This document shows positions 1 to 7,748 of a stretch of 10,776 bases of DNA, one piece after another (the stretch's first letter is position 1; each line of letters begins with the position of its first letter). The notes under the pieces are model-generated. The model was not told the DNA's origin. It worked only from the letters and a program-made list of their open reading frames with translations, and did no database searches. The DNA comes from DATAWK01 sp036267255 (GTDB lineage Bacteria > Acidobacteriota > Terriglobia > Terriglobales > Acidobacteriaceae), in assembly GCA_036267255.1 (NCBI GenBank), contig DATAWK010000017.1, positions 1-10,776 on the forward strand. Reading direction: 5' to 3'. Position numbers and translations under genes: made by a program.

Positions 1-76
1 CCTCAGCCGTGCGCCCCGCCTCTACCTGCTTCAGCGCAACGATAATCTGCGCCTCCGTGTGTCGGCTCTTGCTCAT
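1..76 (-). CDS. IS3-family transposase OrfA, N-terminal fragment (window edge)
   Basis: The first 25 codons read MSKSRHTEAQIIVALKQVEA followed by GRTAE. This matches the opening helix-turn-helix segment of IS3/IS911-type OrfA proteins, in which S/R-(F/H)-T-E-x-Q-I-I-x-A-L-K-Q-x-E-x-G is highly characteristic. This domain binds the IS ends; OrfA is joined to the DDE-bearing OrfB by programmed -1 frameshifting in the family. The start ATG is at 76-74 and is preceded by AAGGGGAACAGTT, a good ribosome binding site. The gene is cut only by the window edge; nothing visible suggests decay. Confidence 0.85.
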   Translation of the reverse strand, partial: MSKSRHTEAQIIVALKQVEAGRTAE

Positions 77-140
77 AACTGTTCCCCTTTCCTTCGTCCA
101 AATCGTAGTCCAAATTGGACGGATTCTGGGGGTCAGGTCA
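1..140 (-). mobile_element. Left end of an IS3-family (IS407-like) insertion sequence
   Basis: Read on the minus strand, the element begins at base 140 with TGACCTGACCCCCAG, the kind of terminal sequence (TGACCTG then a C run) known from IS407-group IS3 elements. It then runs through a short leader, an A/G-rich ribosome binding site and the start of orfA, and leaves the window at base 1. Within the leader, bases 108-120 form a perfect dyad, GTCCAA-A-TTGGAC. The other IS end and the target duplication are outside the window, so completeness cannot be judged. The IS end lies 35 bp from the stop codon of the Wzy-like gene, so it interrupts whatever followed that gene. The boundary at 140 is inferred from the terminal motif. 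Confidence 0.8.
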
Positions 141-175
141 GTGGCTTCTTATAACGCAGTAGTATTAGCGTTTAC

Positions 176-1507
176 TTATAAATGCGTTGAGGCGCTCGTA
201 GAGAACAATTTGAATCCTCCCGCCTTAAGAGGCTGATAGCCTTTGGTGTGAATCTCTTTACAAAGAATGCAGATGGCAAACACGGCGCCAAGTTGCATTA
301 TTACAACGTTAAAAATTCCTGCGCACGGCAGAGTTGCCCATAAACTTGTAGCGGCAATAACAAGAGGTCGCTGGGTCCTCAAAGCCTCTCGCCGCAAAAA
401 GAGCCACATCTTGACCAAAAGGATCCCGAAGAGGGTCAGACCAACTAGTCCAGTATGCAAGACCACGGCTAGCAGTACGTTATCAATCGGAACTGGATTC
501 TTTTGTTCGCTATAGGTTATTCCGCTACCGAGTAACTTAGAGGCTAAAGTCGAATGAGAGATGATATCTAGATAATACACCCCCTCATTGAGCCGCATGA
601 TGAGAGAACCCGTGTCTTGTAAATTACCCGCACTCATGTCGCCAACATTGCGCAACCCGGAGAGAATTGTGGCAATGCCTAATGTGAAAAACAAAAATGG
701 CTGCCATATACCACGCGTAAGTTTCTTGCCATAGATGATAACTAAAGAATAAGTAATCGCACAAATGAATACCAAGTAACACAATCTCGTGAGAGTAGCA
801 AAACATGCGATAGTAGAAAGCATAAATAGCAATAAACCTCTCACGGGAGACGTTCTGAATAGCGCCACTCCGAGCGCGCCACAAAAAGAACAAAACAGAC
901 CAAACGCGAGGCTTGATGAGAACAGACTGAATGCCCTGACTTGGTCAAAGAACTGCCAACTGGCTACTTCGAACTTTCCGTCGACGCTTTGTGTATGCAA
1001 AATCGGTTGCGCAGTAAGATATTGAGCGATTCCAATGACTGCGGAAACTATGAGAAGAAATTCGATGCATCGTACGATTGCTTTTTCAGAAACGGCGCCC
1101 CTGAACGCGAGTGCAGCGGGTCCGCACAGCAGGAGGAAATAGTAGTTGTCATAGGACGCAAGAACTTCAGTCAAGGACATGTTGTGTACAAAAATGAGAT
1201 ATGGCATGTCAAGAAGCAGAAACCCAATACATAACAGCCAGGTAAACATTGGTAGGTTACGGAAGGATATCTGCGGGTGCATAAGGGAACCGAGAATTAG
1301 CACGGCTAAAACAAAAAGGTTCATCGTCGAGTTGGTAACCACGATCTGACCACTTAACAAAGTGATCTGTAATTGTGGAACCAGCCCATTTATAAATGTA
1401 AGAATAAGAAGTACAAACGCGAGAAACGCAAGTTCACGATAACCCGGAAAGTTGGGTGGTCCAGGCGCTGCGTCCGCTCGTGCTCCTTTGTTCTCGCTTA
1501 TGCGCAT
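176..1507 (-). CDS. O-antigen polymerase/ligase (Wzy/WaaL)-type membrane protein
   Basis: This 443-residue polytopic inner-membrane protein has about ten to eleven hydrophobic segments, roughly at residues 25-45, 62-77, 87-106, 121-138, 146-163, 193-217, 223-238, 240-259, 268-283, 342-369 and 382-417. A loop at residues 286-340 precedes a segment with Asp-Asn then Gly-Leu-Val-Gly-Leu (342-357), the pattern of Wzy_C/O-antigen ligase proteins, where the large periplasmic loop takes part in catalysis. Known family members polymerise or ligate undecaprenyl-linked glycans at the periplasmic face; the fold does not tell polymerase from ligase, but the Wzz neighbour favours a polymerase. The ATG at 1507 has AAGGA six bases upstream. 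The gene looks visibly richer in A+T than its neighbours, common for Wzy genes. It is probably cotranscribed with the Wzz-like gene 178 bp upstream. Confidence 0.82.
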   Translation of the reverse strand: MRISENKGARADAAPGPPNFPGYRELAFLAFVLLILTFINGLVPQLQITLLSGQIVVTNSTMNLFVLAVLILGSLMHPQISFRNLPMFTWLLCIGFLLLDMPYLIFVHNMSLTEVLASYDNYYFLLLCGPAALAFRGAVSEKAIVRCIEFLLIVSAVIGIAQYLTAQPILHTQSVDGKFEVASWQFFDQVRAFSLFSSSLAFGLFCSFCGALGVALFRTSPVRGLLLFMLSTIACFATLTRLCYLVFICAITYSLVIIYGKKLTRGIWQPFLFFTLGIATILSGLRNVGDMSAGNLQDTGSLIMRLNEGVYYLDIISHSTLASKLLGSGITYSEQKNPVPIDNVLLAVVLHTGLVGLTLFGILLVKMWLFLRREALRTQRPLVIAATSLWATLPCAGIFNVVIMQLGAVFAICILCKEIHTKGYQPLKAGGFKLFSTSASTHL

Positions 1508-1522
1508 CTTTGTCCTTCAGCG

Positions 1523-1711
1523 CTAATATCCAGTTGGTCCATACATCGAAACGTCGGGAGTCTCTTTCTGTGCGCTACCTGAACTGCTATAGTGAGCTAC
1601 ATATCCATTTAGTGCTCCGGACTTACTAATGCTGCTAACCGTCAGGTCTACATCAACACTTTTGGGTGCGCAGAGCAGAGTCCCATCACCTGAATGTCGC
1701 CCGCAGGGCAT
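1523..1711 (-). CDS. Possible small ORF between the Wzz-like and Wzy-like genes
   Basis: A 62-codon frame opens at an ATG inside the last eight codons of the Wzz-like gene and closes at a TAG 15 bp before the Wzy-like start. The C-terminal half is rich in Ser, Gly and Tyr and ends MYGPTGY. I recognise no family, membrane segment or signal peptide, and there is no convincing Shine-Dalgarno sequence. It fills the only gap in this presumed two-gene operon and ends just before the next ribosome binding site, which is the sole positional argument for it. It may equally be untranslated spacer between the two genes. Confidence 0.2.
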   Translation of the reverse strand: MPCGRHSGDGTLLCAPKSVDVDLTVSSISKSGALNGYVAHYSSSGSAQKETPDVSMYGPTGY

Positions 1712-2915
1712 CCAAACGCCGCCGCTCGTCAGGGTTGTTTCGCATGCGCTGAAAAGCATTCGCAACAAGGCTCCATCCAGAGGCGACAAAAAAGCTTAGC
1801 AGTATTGTCAGAATTACTAGAAGGGCTCGATGCGGCGAGGATTTCTTGTCAGGCGGGATGGCTACGTCTGAGATCTGGATGACTCCTTGGTGCGCCTCAT
1901 CGAGTTTCGCCATTTCGAACTGCTTGGCCAGTAGTTCGTCGATGGTCTCGTAGTAGCGCAGATCGCGGAGGGCGTTGAGATAGGTCATGCCCGCTTCTGG
2001 AATGTTGGTCTTTGAGAGGCTAATGTCGCCCGTTACGTTTCCGCTTGGACCTGCCACTTTGGCAAGCTGTGCCTTTAAGGCATCGAGCTGCTGTTCCGCC
2101 ATCACATATTGCGGATTGTCTTCCGTGACGGCCGAGCGCATTGACTGAAGCTGCACTTCTTTTGCCGCGATCTGACCGCGGAGTACAGCAGCGGACTCGA
2201 TCAGAGCTCTCGCCTGGCTGTCCAACTGCAGTACGCCGGTGGACCGTTCGGTCGTTTTCATGGCGTTTTCGGCCTTTGTTAGATTCCCGTCAGCTTCCAG
2301 AAGCTGCTGCTGAAAGAATGCTCGCCGCTGTGATGCTTCAGTCAGTGTGAGGCTGTCAGAATGTTTTCGGAATTCAGCTACGTATGCGTTCGCAAGTTGG
2401 GCCGCAAACTTCGGATCGCGATCTGTCACCGTAATGCGGATCAAACCGTCCTTTACGCCGAGTACGACCGTGGAGTGCTTCTCGAAGGCGATGCGTGTGT
2501 CTACCATCGTTTTGTGGCGGTATCTGGCCATGAGATTGAAACGCTGAATCATGGCATCTTCGACGGTGCGGCTGCGAAACAGCGATACATACATATCGCC
2601 GGGATTTTTGAGTCCGAGGCCAGCACCGGCAAGCGAGGCCAACGCGCCGGAGCCGGCTACTTGAGATAGTAACGCCGAACTAATGGAAGAGTTCTGGCTG
2701 GGTGGGAGGACAACTGCCTCTGCGGTGTACTTGTTCGGTATCAGAAGTACAGTCACTGCGGTGAGGACCGCAGCTCCGAGCGTAAACCAAAGGATGAATC
2801 GCCTACGCTTCGAAAGAATGATCAAAACGTCCAACAAGTGCAGTTGTTGAGCGAGTTCGGGTTGGCCATCCGAATTTTGACGTGAGGCGGCTTCGCTCAT
2901 TGTCTCCAGCTTCAT
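1686..2915 (-). CDS. Wzz/GNVR-type polysaccharide chain-length determinant (no kinase domain)
   Basis: This 409-residue polysaccharide co-polymerase has the usual layout. There is a cytosolic N-terminus, TM1 at about residues 39-60, a periplasmic Wzz region beginning at Tyr-Thr-Ala-Glu-Ala (63-67), and a long coiled-coil rich in Gln, Glu and Ala at about 190-290. A GNVR-like segment at about 310-355 follows, then a Pro-rich IPPDKKSSPHR motif at 353-363 and TM2 at about 364-385. Proteins of this family form rings in the inner membrane and control polymer length with Wzy and Wza. The protein ends about 24 residues after TM2, so there is no fused BY-kinase domain and no Tyr cluster; a separate kinase would have to be elsewhere. 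Two starts are possible: ATG at 2915 (GGAGAGG upstream) and ATG at 2900 (GGAG upstream). The first is used here. Confidence 0.9.
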   Translation of the reverse strand: MKLETMSEAASRQNSDGQPELAQQLHLLDVLIILSKRRRFILWFTLGAAVLTAVTVLLIPNKYTAEAVVLPPSQNSSISSALLSQVAGSGALASLAGAGLGLKNPGDMYVSLFRSRTVEDAMIQRFNLMARYRHKTMVDTRIAFEKHSTVVLGVKDGLIRITVTDRDPKFAAQLANAYVAEFRKHSDSLTLTEASQRRAFFQQQLLEADGNLTKAENAMKTTERSTGVLQLDSQARALIESAAVLRGQIAAKEVQLQSMRSAVTEDNPQYVMAEQQLDALKAQLAKVAGPSGNVTGDISLSKTNIPEAGMTYLNALRDLRYYETIDELLAKQFEMAKLDEAHQGVIQISDVAIPPDKKSSPHRALLVILTILLSFFVASGWSLVANAFQRMRNNPDERRRLDALRATFR

Positions 2916-3312
2916 TCCGGAGCCTCTCCAGCCCTCATTTTACCGACCGCGCAAGCAATCTGCTTCAGACCCCGACCAACTGCGGCCACTTTTCGTGCAC
3001 AAAACTTTACGATTGGACTTGTGGGAATGTGCAAGCGGGTGGGTTGCTCGATCCATCCCGGACAGAAGAGGAACGCTGGATCGCCACTTCCGGGCATTGA
3101 GCGCTGCGCTCAACACATTGCTACTGAACTGCAAGCCCCTCTTTTCCGGCATTGCCAGCATACGAAGTATACCCGGCTTTTATGGTGTGCGTCCACGATA
3201 ACCCTAATAAAATTACACAGATGTGCATCCTTGCGAGAAAGGCAGCCTGCTGCGGCCGATGTTGTTTATCGTAGTTGCGGGGTGCAGGTGAATCCTAGAG
3301 AATAGGAAAGTT
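2916..3312. promoter_or_regulatory. Divergent intergenic region driving the Wzz-like and SLBB genes
   Basis: These 397 bp separate two divergently transcribed export genes and should hold both promoters. I see no gene in it; the short frames here lack family features and ribosome binding sites. The plus-strand start at 3313 has AGGAAAGTT directly before the ATG, a good ribosome binding site. A TAAAAT at 3208-3213 could serve as a -10 element for the SLBB gene, but no good -35 accompanies it. A 17-bp dyad at 3097-3113 is the most distinct structure. No sigma-54 -24/-12 pair was found by eye on either strand. Confidence 0.5.
3097..3113. promoter_or_regulatory. 17-bp perfect dyad, candidate operator
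   Basis: The sequence TTGAGCGC-T-GCGCTCAA has two perfect 8-base arms around a single central base. It lies about 180 bp upstream of the Wzz-like start and about 200 bp upstream of the SLBB start, near the middle of the divergent region. It could bind a homodimeric regulator acting on both genes. As RNA it could only form a hairpin with a shortened stem, and no U run follows it, so a terminator is unlikely. The regulatory role is inferred from symmetry and position only. Confidence 0.35.
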
Positions 3313-5964
3313 ATGACCAATCGCTTTGTGCCGTCATTTGTGCTGCTCTTCATGGCTGCGGCCACAGTTCTTTATCCTCAAGGTACGACGGATACTGGAA
3401 CCGGGCAATCCCAGCAAGGCCTGCCTGCGGGCTGCACAGATGAGCTGTCCCTCGCGGGGGAAGATTGCTCGCAGGTTCAGCAGCGAATTCCGCAGGCTGC
3501 CCACGATCAAGAGAACGGCATTCCCCTCCCTGCAAATCTGGGACCTGTCTTGCCGGAGAGCACAACGTCCGGCGGCCAGGCACTATACAGAGAACGCCTG
3601 CTGGAGCAGCAACAGCGGCAATTTCCCCCCGAGTTGCCGACTGAGTTTCAGAAATTCGTAGCCGAGACCACAGGACAATTTCTACAGATTTACGGAGAAA
3701 ACCTCTTTCGGCACGTGCCCTCAACATTTGCTCCCAGCGATCAGGGGCCTATTCCCCCCGATTATGTGGTTGGACCCGATGACGAGTTACGTGTCCGCGT
3801 CTGGGGCCAGATCAATTTCAGTGGGAACCTGCGCGTGGACCGTTCCGGCGATATCTATCTGCCTCAGATCGGACCAGTCCCGGTGGCAGGGCTGCAATTT
3901 GCGGCAGTCGACCAGCACCTACGGGCAGCCATCGCGAAGCTCTACCGCAACTTCGATCTTTCGGTCGATATTGGCCGGATTCGATCAATACAGGTTTATG
4001 TTTCAGGGCAGGCGCGGAGGCCAGGTGCTTACACGATCAGTTCCCTCAGTTCGCTCGTCGATGCAATATTTGCGACCGGCGGCCCCTCACCCGAGGGTTC
4101 GCTCCGTCATATATTGCTCAAGCGCGGTGGCAAAATTGTCGCGGATTTCGATTTATACGATTTGCTGATTCATGGAGACAAATCTCAGGACGTGCGGCTG
4201 CTTCCGGAAGACGTTCTCTATATTCCACCGGTGGGACACGAAGTAGCGATCACAGGAAGCATAAAAAGTCCTGCGATTTATGAACTGCGAGATGGCGAAA
4301 CAATCGGCGATCTCATCAAGATGGCGGGACAAACCACAGCCGTTGCCTCGAGTTCCCGCATTGCTCTGGATCGCGTAGAGCATAACCAGTCTCGAAACAC
4401 GACGGAAGTGGACTTCAATGCGGCCGGACTCGCGACAGTGCTTGCAGATGGAGACATTCTTCGCATCGATCCTATCCTGCCGGCATACGACAGGACCGTA
4501 ACCCTCAGGGGAAATGTGGCCAATTCTGGGCGGTTTAGCTGGCATCCGGGCATGCGGTTAAGCGATCTGATTCCGGACCGAGATTCGTTAGTAAGCCGGA
4601 ATTATTGGTGGAAGCGCAGTCATCTGGGTTTGCCGACCCCTGAATTTGAGCCTGCCATCTCTACGTTGGGCGAAAACTCGCGGCAGCCCGCATTTGGTGG
4701 AAACAGGCAGTCGCTTGGGGCGAACTCTCCCGGCTTGACTGCATCCGAGATGCAGGCCACTGTGACGGATGCTTTGAAGCCTGAGCAGCCTGCGGGAGAG
4801 AATTACTCAAGTTCTTCCGACGCCCAAAACCGTGCACAGAACCAGTACCAGTACCAGAACCAGAACCAGTACCAGTACCCGAACCAGAACCAGTACCAGT
4901 ACCAGTACCAGCCCCAGCGGGGATCGAATGCATCGGTAGCCTCAGAACTCGCGCAGGCTCCCCATGACGACAGCTCCCGGATAATGCAAAAGAATCGGGT
5001 CTCTCTGCCGGACTTACAGATCGATTGGGACTACGCGGTCATCGAGCGGATCGACCCTCAATCTCTGAAGCCTTCTTTGATTCCATTCGATCTGGGAAAA
5101 CTGGTTATCGAGCACGATCCCTCCGCAAATTTGACCCTTGAACCGGGCGACACGGTCACTATCTTTTCGCAGTCCGATATCCGCGTGCCTATCGACCAGC
5201 AAGTCAAATATGTCGACCTTGAGGGAGAGGTTGCTCACGCCGGTTTTTATAGCATCCAGCCGGGCGAAACGCTGCGTGATGTGGTGCGCCGGGCAGGGGG
5301 CTTGACGCCGCGTGCCTATTTATATGGATCAGAATTAACTCGGGTGTCGGCCCGCTTGCTGCAGCAGCAGCGGCTCGACGACTATGTACGCAGTTGGACC
5401 CTGGAGGCAGAACGCGGCACGCAGGCGTTGGCAATTTCGTCCAGCACCTCGGCGGATGTAGCGGCGTCACGGACTGTGACCCAGGATATGATCTCCCGCC
5501 TGAGCCAGATCAAAGCCACAGGACGTATTGTTCTGCAGTTTAGTCCCAATAGCTCTGGCATTGATGACATCCCCGCAATCAGTCTGGAAAATGGCGATAA
5601 GTTCGTAGTCCCCTTTGCCCCAGGCAATGTCAACGTTATTGGCGCAGTGTATGACCAGAATTCGTATCTCTATCAGCCCGGAAAGGCTTTGGGCTATTAC
5701 CTGCAGTTGGCAGGCGGCACAAATCGTAATGCGGACTGGCGTCATGCTTTTCTGATCCGCGCCGATGGGTCAGTCGCCAGCCGAACGCACATCAAAGGCT
5801 CCGGCTTCTGGAAAGAGTCTTTCAATAACATCAAGCTCAATCCCGGCGACACGATCGTTGTGCCGGACAAGACGCTTCGTCCAACAGCTTTACGTGGCTT
5901 CATTGAATGGTCGCAGGTGTTTTCGCAACTGGCGCTGGGCGCGGCTGCAATTAATGTTCTTTGA
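3313..5964 (+). CDS. Wza-like polysaccharide export protein with multiple SLBB domains
   Basis: This 883-residue exported protein is much longer than E. coli Wza (about 380). A signal peptide covers roughly residues 1-22 with no lipobox Cys; a low-complexity region rich in Gln and Pro follows. A polysaccharide export (PES) domain begins at about 148 with PPDYVVGPDDELRVRVWGQ. SLBB-like units begin at about 226 (IQVYVSGQARRPGAY), 311 (VAITGSIKSPAIYEL), 394 (TVTLRGNVANSGRF), 631 (VDLEGEVAHAGFYSI) and 772 (VNVIGAVYDQNSYLY). Residues about 436-560 form a Ser/Gln/Asn-rich insert with a Gln-Tyr/Gln-Asn repeat. The C-terminus is an amphipathic or hydrophobic stretch (about 855-883), which may be the outer-membrane segment. 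Known relatives form the periplasmic and outer-membrane conduit for capsule and exopolysaccharide, docking on Wzz-type partners; the divergent Wzz-like gene is the obvious partner. Confidence 0.92.
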   Translation: MTNRFVPSFVLLFMAAATVLYPQGTTDTGTGQSQQGLPAGCTDELSLAGEDCSQVQQRIPQAAHDQENGIPLPANLGPVLPESTTSGGQALYRERLLEQQQRQFPPELPTEFQKFVAETTGQFLQIYGENLFRHVPSTFAPSDQGPIPPDYVVGPDDELRVRVWGQINFSGNLRVDRSGDIYLPQIGPVPVAGLQFAAVDQHLRAAIAKLYRNFDLSVDIGRIRSIQVYVSGQARRPGAYTISSLSSLVDAIFATGGPSPEGSLRHILLKRGGKIVADFDLYDLLIHGDKSQDVRLLPEDVLYIPPVGHEVAITGSIKSPAIYELRDGETIGDLIKMAGQTTAVASSSRIALDRVEHNQSRNTTEVDFNAAGLATVLADGDILRIDPILPAYDRTVTLRGNVANSGRFSWHPGMRLSDLIPDRDSLVSRNYWWKRSHLGLPTPEFEPAISTLGENSRQPAFGGNRQSLGANSPGLTASEMQATVTDALKPEQPAGENYSSSSDAQNRAQNQYQYQNQNQYQYPNQNQYQYQYQPQRGSNASVASELAQAPHDDSSRIMQKNRVSLPDLQIDWDYAVIERIDPQSLKPSLIPFDLGKLVIEHDPSANLTLEPGDTVTIFSQSDIRVPIDQQVKYVDLEGEVAHAGFYSIQPGETLRDVVRRAGGLTPRAYLYGSELTRVSARLLQQQRLDDYVRSWTLEAERGTQALAISSSTSADVAASRTVTQDMISRLSQIKATGRIVLQFSPNSSGIDDIPAISLENGDKFVVPFAPGNVNVIGAVYDQNSYLYQPGKALGYYLQLAGGTNRNADWRHAFLIRADGSVASRTHIKGSGFWKESFNNIKLNPGDTIVVPDKTLRPTALRGFIEWSQVFSQLALGAAAINVL
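4837..4914 (+). repeat. In-frame hexanucleotide array (CAGTAC/CAGAAC) coding for Gln-Tyr/Gln-Asn
   Basis: Thirteen consecutive hexamers lie inside the SLBB gene at codons 509-534. In order they code QN QY QY QN QN QY QY PN QN QY QY QY QP; twelve are CAGTAC, CAGAAC or a single CCGAAC variant, and the last is CAGCCC. A further Gln codon follows. Because the unit is six bases, slippage would change length by whole dipeptides without breaking the frame. On the opposite strand the array reads as a meaningless Gly-Thr/Gly-Ser repeat. It is a coding microsatellite, not a CRISPR array. Confidence 0.97.
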
Positions 5965-6029
5965 TGGCAGGAGCGGTTTTGAAAGGCGCTACGCGGTCGC
6001 TGCTGCGGAAGCCGACATCCCGCTACTGG

Positions 6030-7748
6030 CTACTGTGAACCTTTCGCGGGAGGGGTAAAGATCAGGCCAAAGGTGGCCGTGACCGTATCCGCAGGAGACG
6101 AGCGCAGAATCGGAAAGCGCCAGCGTTCCGCAGTTATGCCGCCTTCCAATTGCCATGGGCCTCGCAGTTGCCAAAAGCCATTTGCGGAAAAGTCTGTCAG
6201 ATTGCCGCCGCCGATCATGTGCCGGTCATTAAACTGGCGGCGCATGGAAATATCCACTTTACTTATGCCGGAAAACCAGTACGTTGCCTGAGCGTCTAAC
6301 CCCGTCCCAGCCCTTCCCACCCAGCTTCCGATCAGTTGCCCGGCATTCCGATACCCGCTGGCATAGTGCTGATTGAAGTACACCGCACCTACGCCGTCCG
6401 CATAGTTCGGAATGTTTGTGTAAACCGCCTCTGCTCGCAGATCGACCTGGTGAAGGCGAGGAAGGCCTGCGATGTAGATGCCGGGACTGATCGCTGACCG
6501 GGTGAGATAGACGATGGGAGATGGCTCATCGTTAGACATCGCATCTGTATAAAGTGATACGGTGCGCAGGCCAGGAAGCCGATAAGCAAAATGTGCTCCC
6601 CCGTATCTTTTGCCGGGATCGACAGGCTGGTTATTTCCATGGAAACTGAAGGTATGGAGCCACGTTCCAATTGTCGCTGGACGCCCATAGCCAGCCCAGA
6701 TGCAGGCGATTTCGAAGCCGAGTTCCAGGTTGGGAGACATTTTGAGATCGAGTTGATCTCCCCAAATGAAAGGCTGCGGGTTCAATGTTTTTGTCGCGGA
6801 ACCATATGGAGTTGAAGTAGATATGGTTTCGCGGATGTAATGCTGTCCTCGTAGCTGGCCCAGAAAAAAGGTATTGTTCATTTTGCCCAGATAAGCAAGC
6901 AGCCCCGGAAACTGTACGGGCTTATCGTGCTGGATCAATAGAACGACTGGAGCTTCGGCGTTATTCGACAAAATCAGCGAGGTCGAGCGTGATTGTCCCC
7001 ACCATTGGCTCTGTTCCCCAAATGTGGCTTGCCAGCCGAACATTTTCATTGAAACCGTAGCTTCAACCGGGCGCATCCGGTCCAATGACGAGACTCCTGG
7101 TAGAGGCTGAACCGGCAGACCGTCCATGACCGAAATCGCATTTAGCGCACTGGCATTATAGGCAAACAAACTGCGGGACTGCTGATATTCTCCCCGGAGC
7201 GCGACCGCAAAGGGACCGTATTCCGCGTGGAGCTGGACCCCGTTGATCGAGTTGAATCCCTGACCGTAGGGTCTTCCAAAATCGTCGTAGATAGTCTGGG
7301 CAAAATGAAATGAGTCGCGCAGAGGAGGACCGGCAATCTGTGTCAATCGCATATAGGCGTTCGTCAAGCCCACTGCACGGTTCGGGGACCCGTGCAGCAA
7401 AGTAGTGTCGTAGAAAAACTCCAGTGCCAACCGATCCACGATTTTCCTTGCCTCAGGATCCCTAGCGTCTGTGTCTGCATCGAGGGCTTGTTGCGCTTCT
7501 TCAACAAGCCTGGCGCACTGTAAGCGCGTCCACGGCCGCATGCCCTCCATCGCGTCGGGCGTATAACCGAGCGCCGTCAGTCGATCGAATGCAGGATAAA
7601 TCCAACTGTCGAGCGGGACGGCACTGGAGGCTATAAAGGACTCGCCCTGGGGACCATCATCCGGCGATGAAATGGCTTCAGCGAATCCCCTTGCGCAGTT
7701 CTGCTCTAAGAAAAGGCCAACAAGAAGAATAAGCCAAAGTCTTCGCAA
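6030..7748 (-). CDS. Capsule assembly Wzi-family outer-membrane protein
   Basis: This 572-residue exported beta-barrel protein has a signal peptide at residues 1-23 (MRRLWLILLVGLFLEQNCAR then GFA). The mature N-terminal segment has the PLDSWIYPAFDRLTALGY motif (45-62), then MRPWTRLQCARLVEEA (70-85). The barrel carries the family landmarks AGPPLRDSFHFAQTIYDDFG (139-158), FGEQSQWWG (243-251), a HFAYRLPGLR stretch, and a C-terminus ending in an alternating FGLIFTP strand. Wzi in E. coli helps anchor and order capsule on the cell surface. The start is TTG at 7748, chosen because AGGAG lies nine bases upstream and the signal peptide follows immediately; no ATG fits. It converges on the SLBB gene with a 65-bp gap in which I see no clear terminator. 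A surface-retention role follows from family and neighbours. Confidence 0.88.
   Translation of the reverse strand: MRRLWLILLVGLFLEQNCARGFAEAISSPDDGPQGESFIASSAVPLDSWIYPAFDRLTALGYTPDAMEGMRPWTRLQCARLVEEAQQALDADTDARDPEARKIVDRLALEFFYDTTLLHGSPNRAVGLTNAYMRLTQIAGPPLRDSFHFAQTIYDDFGRPYGQGFNSINGVQLHAEYGPFAVALRGEYQQSRSLFAYNASALNAISVMDGLPVQPLPGVSSLDRMRPVEATVSMKMFGWQATFGEQSQWWGQSRSTSLILSNNAEAPVVLLIQHDKPVQFPGLLAYLGKMNNTFFLGQLRGQHYIRETISTSTPYGSATKTLNPQPFIWGDQLDLKMSPNLELGFEIACIWAGYGRPATIGTWLHTFSFHGNNQPVDPGKRYGGAHFAYRLPGLRTVSLYTDAMSNDEPSPIVYLTRSAISPGIYIAGLPRLHQVDLRAEAVYTNIPNYADGVGAVYFNQHYASGYRNAGQLIGSWVGRAGTGLDAQATYWFSGISKVDISMRRQFNDRHMIGGGNLTDFSANGFWQLRGPWQLEGGITAERWRFPILRSSPADTVTATFGLIFTPPAKGSQ

Noticed and set aside
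4837..4914. CRISPR-like repetition
   Set aside because: Units are six bases with no spacers and code in frame for dipeptides; it is a coding microsatellite.
4661..4933. Minus-strand frame with Gly-Thr/Gly-Ser repeats
   Set aside because: It is the antisense reading of the Gln-Tyr/Gln-Asn array in the SLBB gene.
5965..6029. Terminator between the convergent SLBB and Wzi-like genes
   Set aside because: No stem of useful length followed by a T run could be found on either strand.
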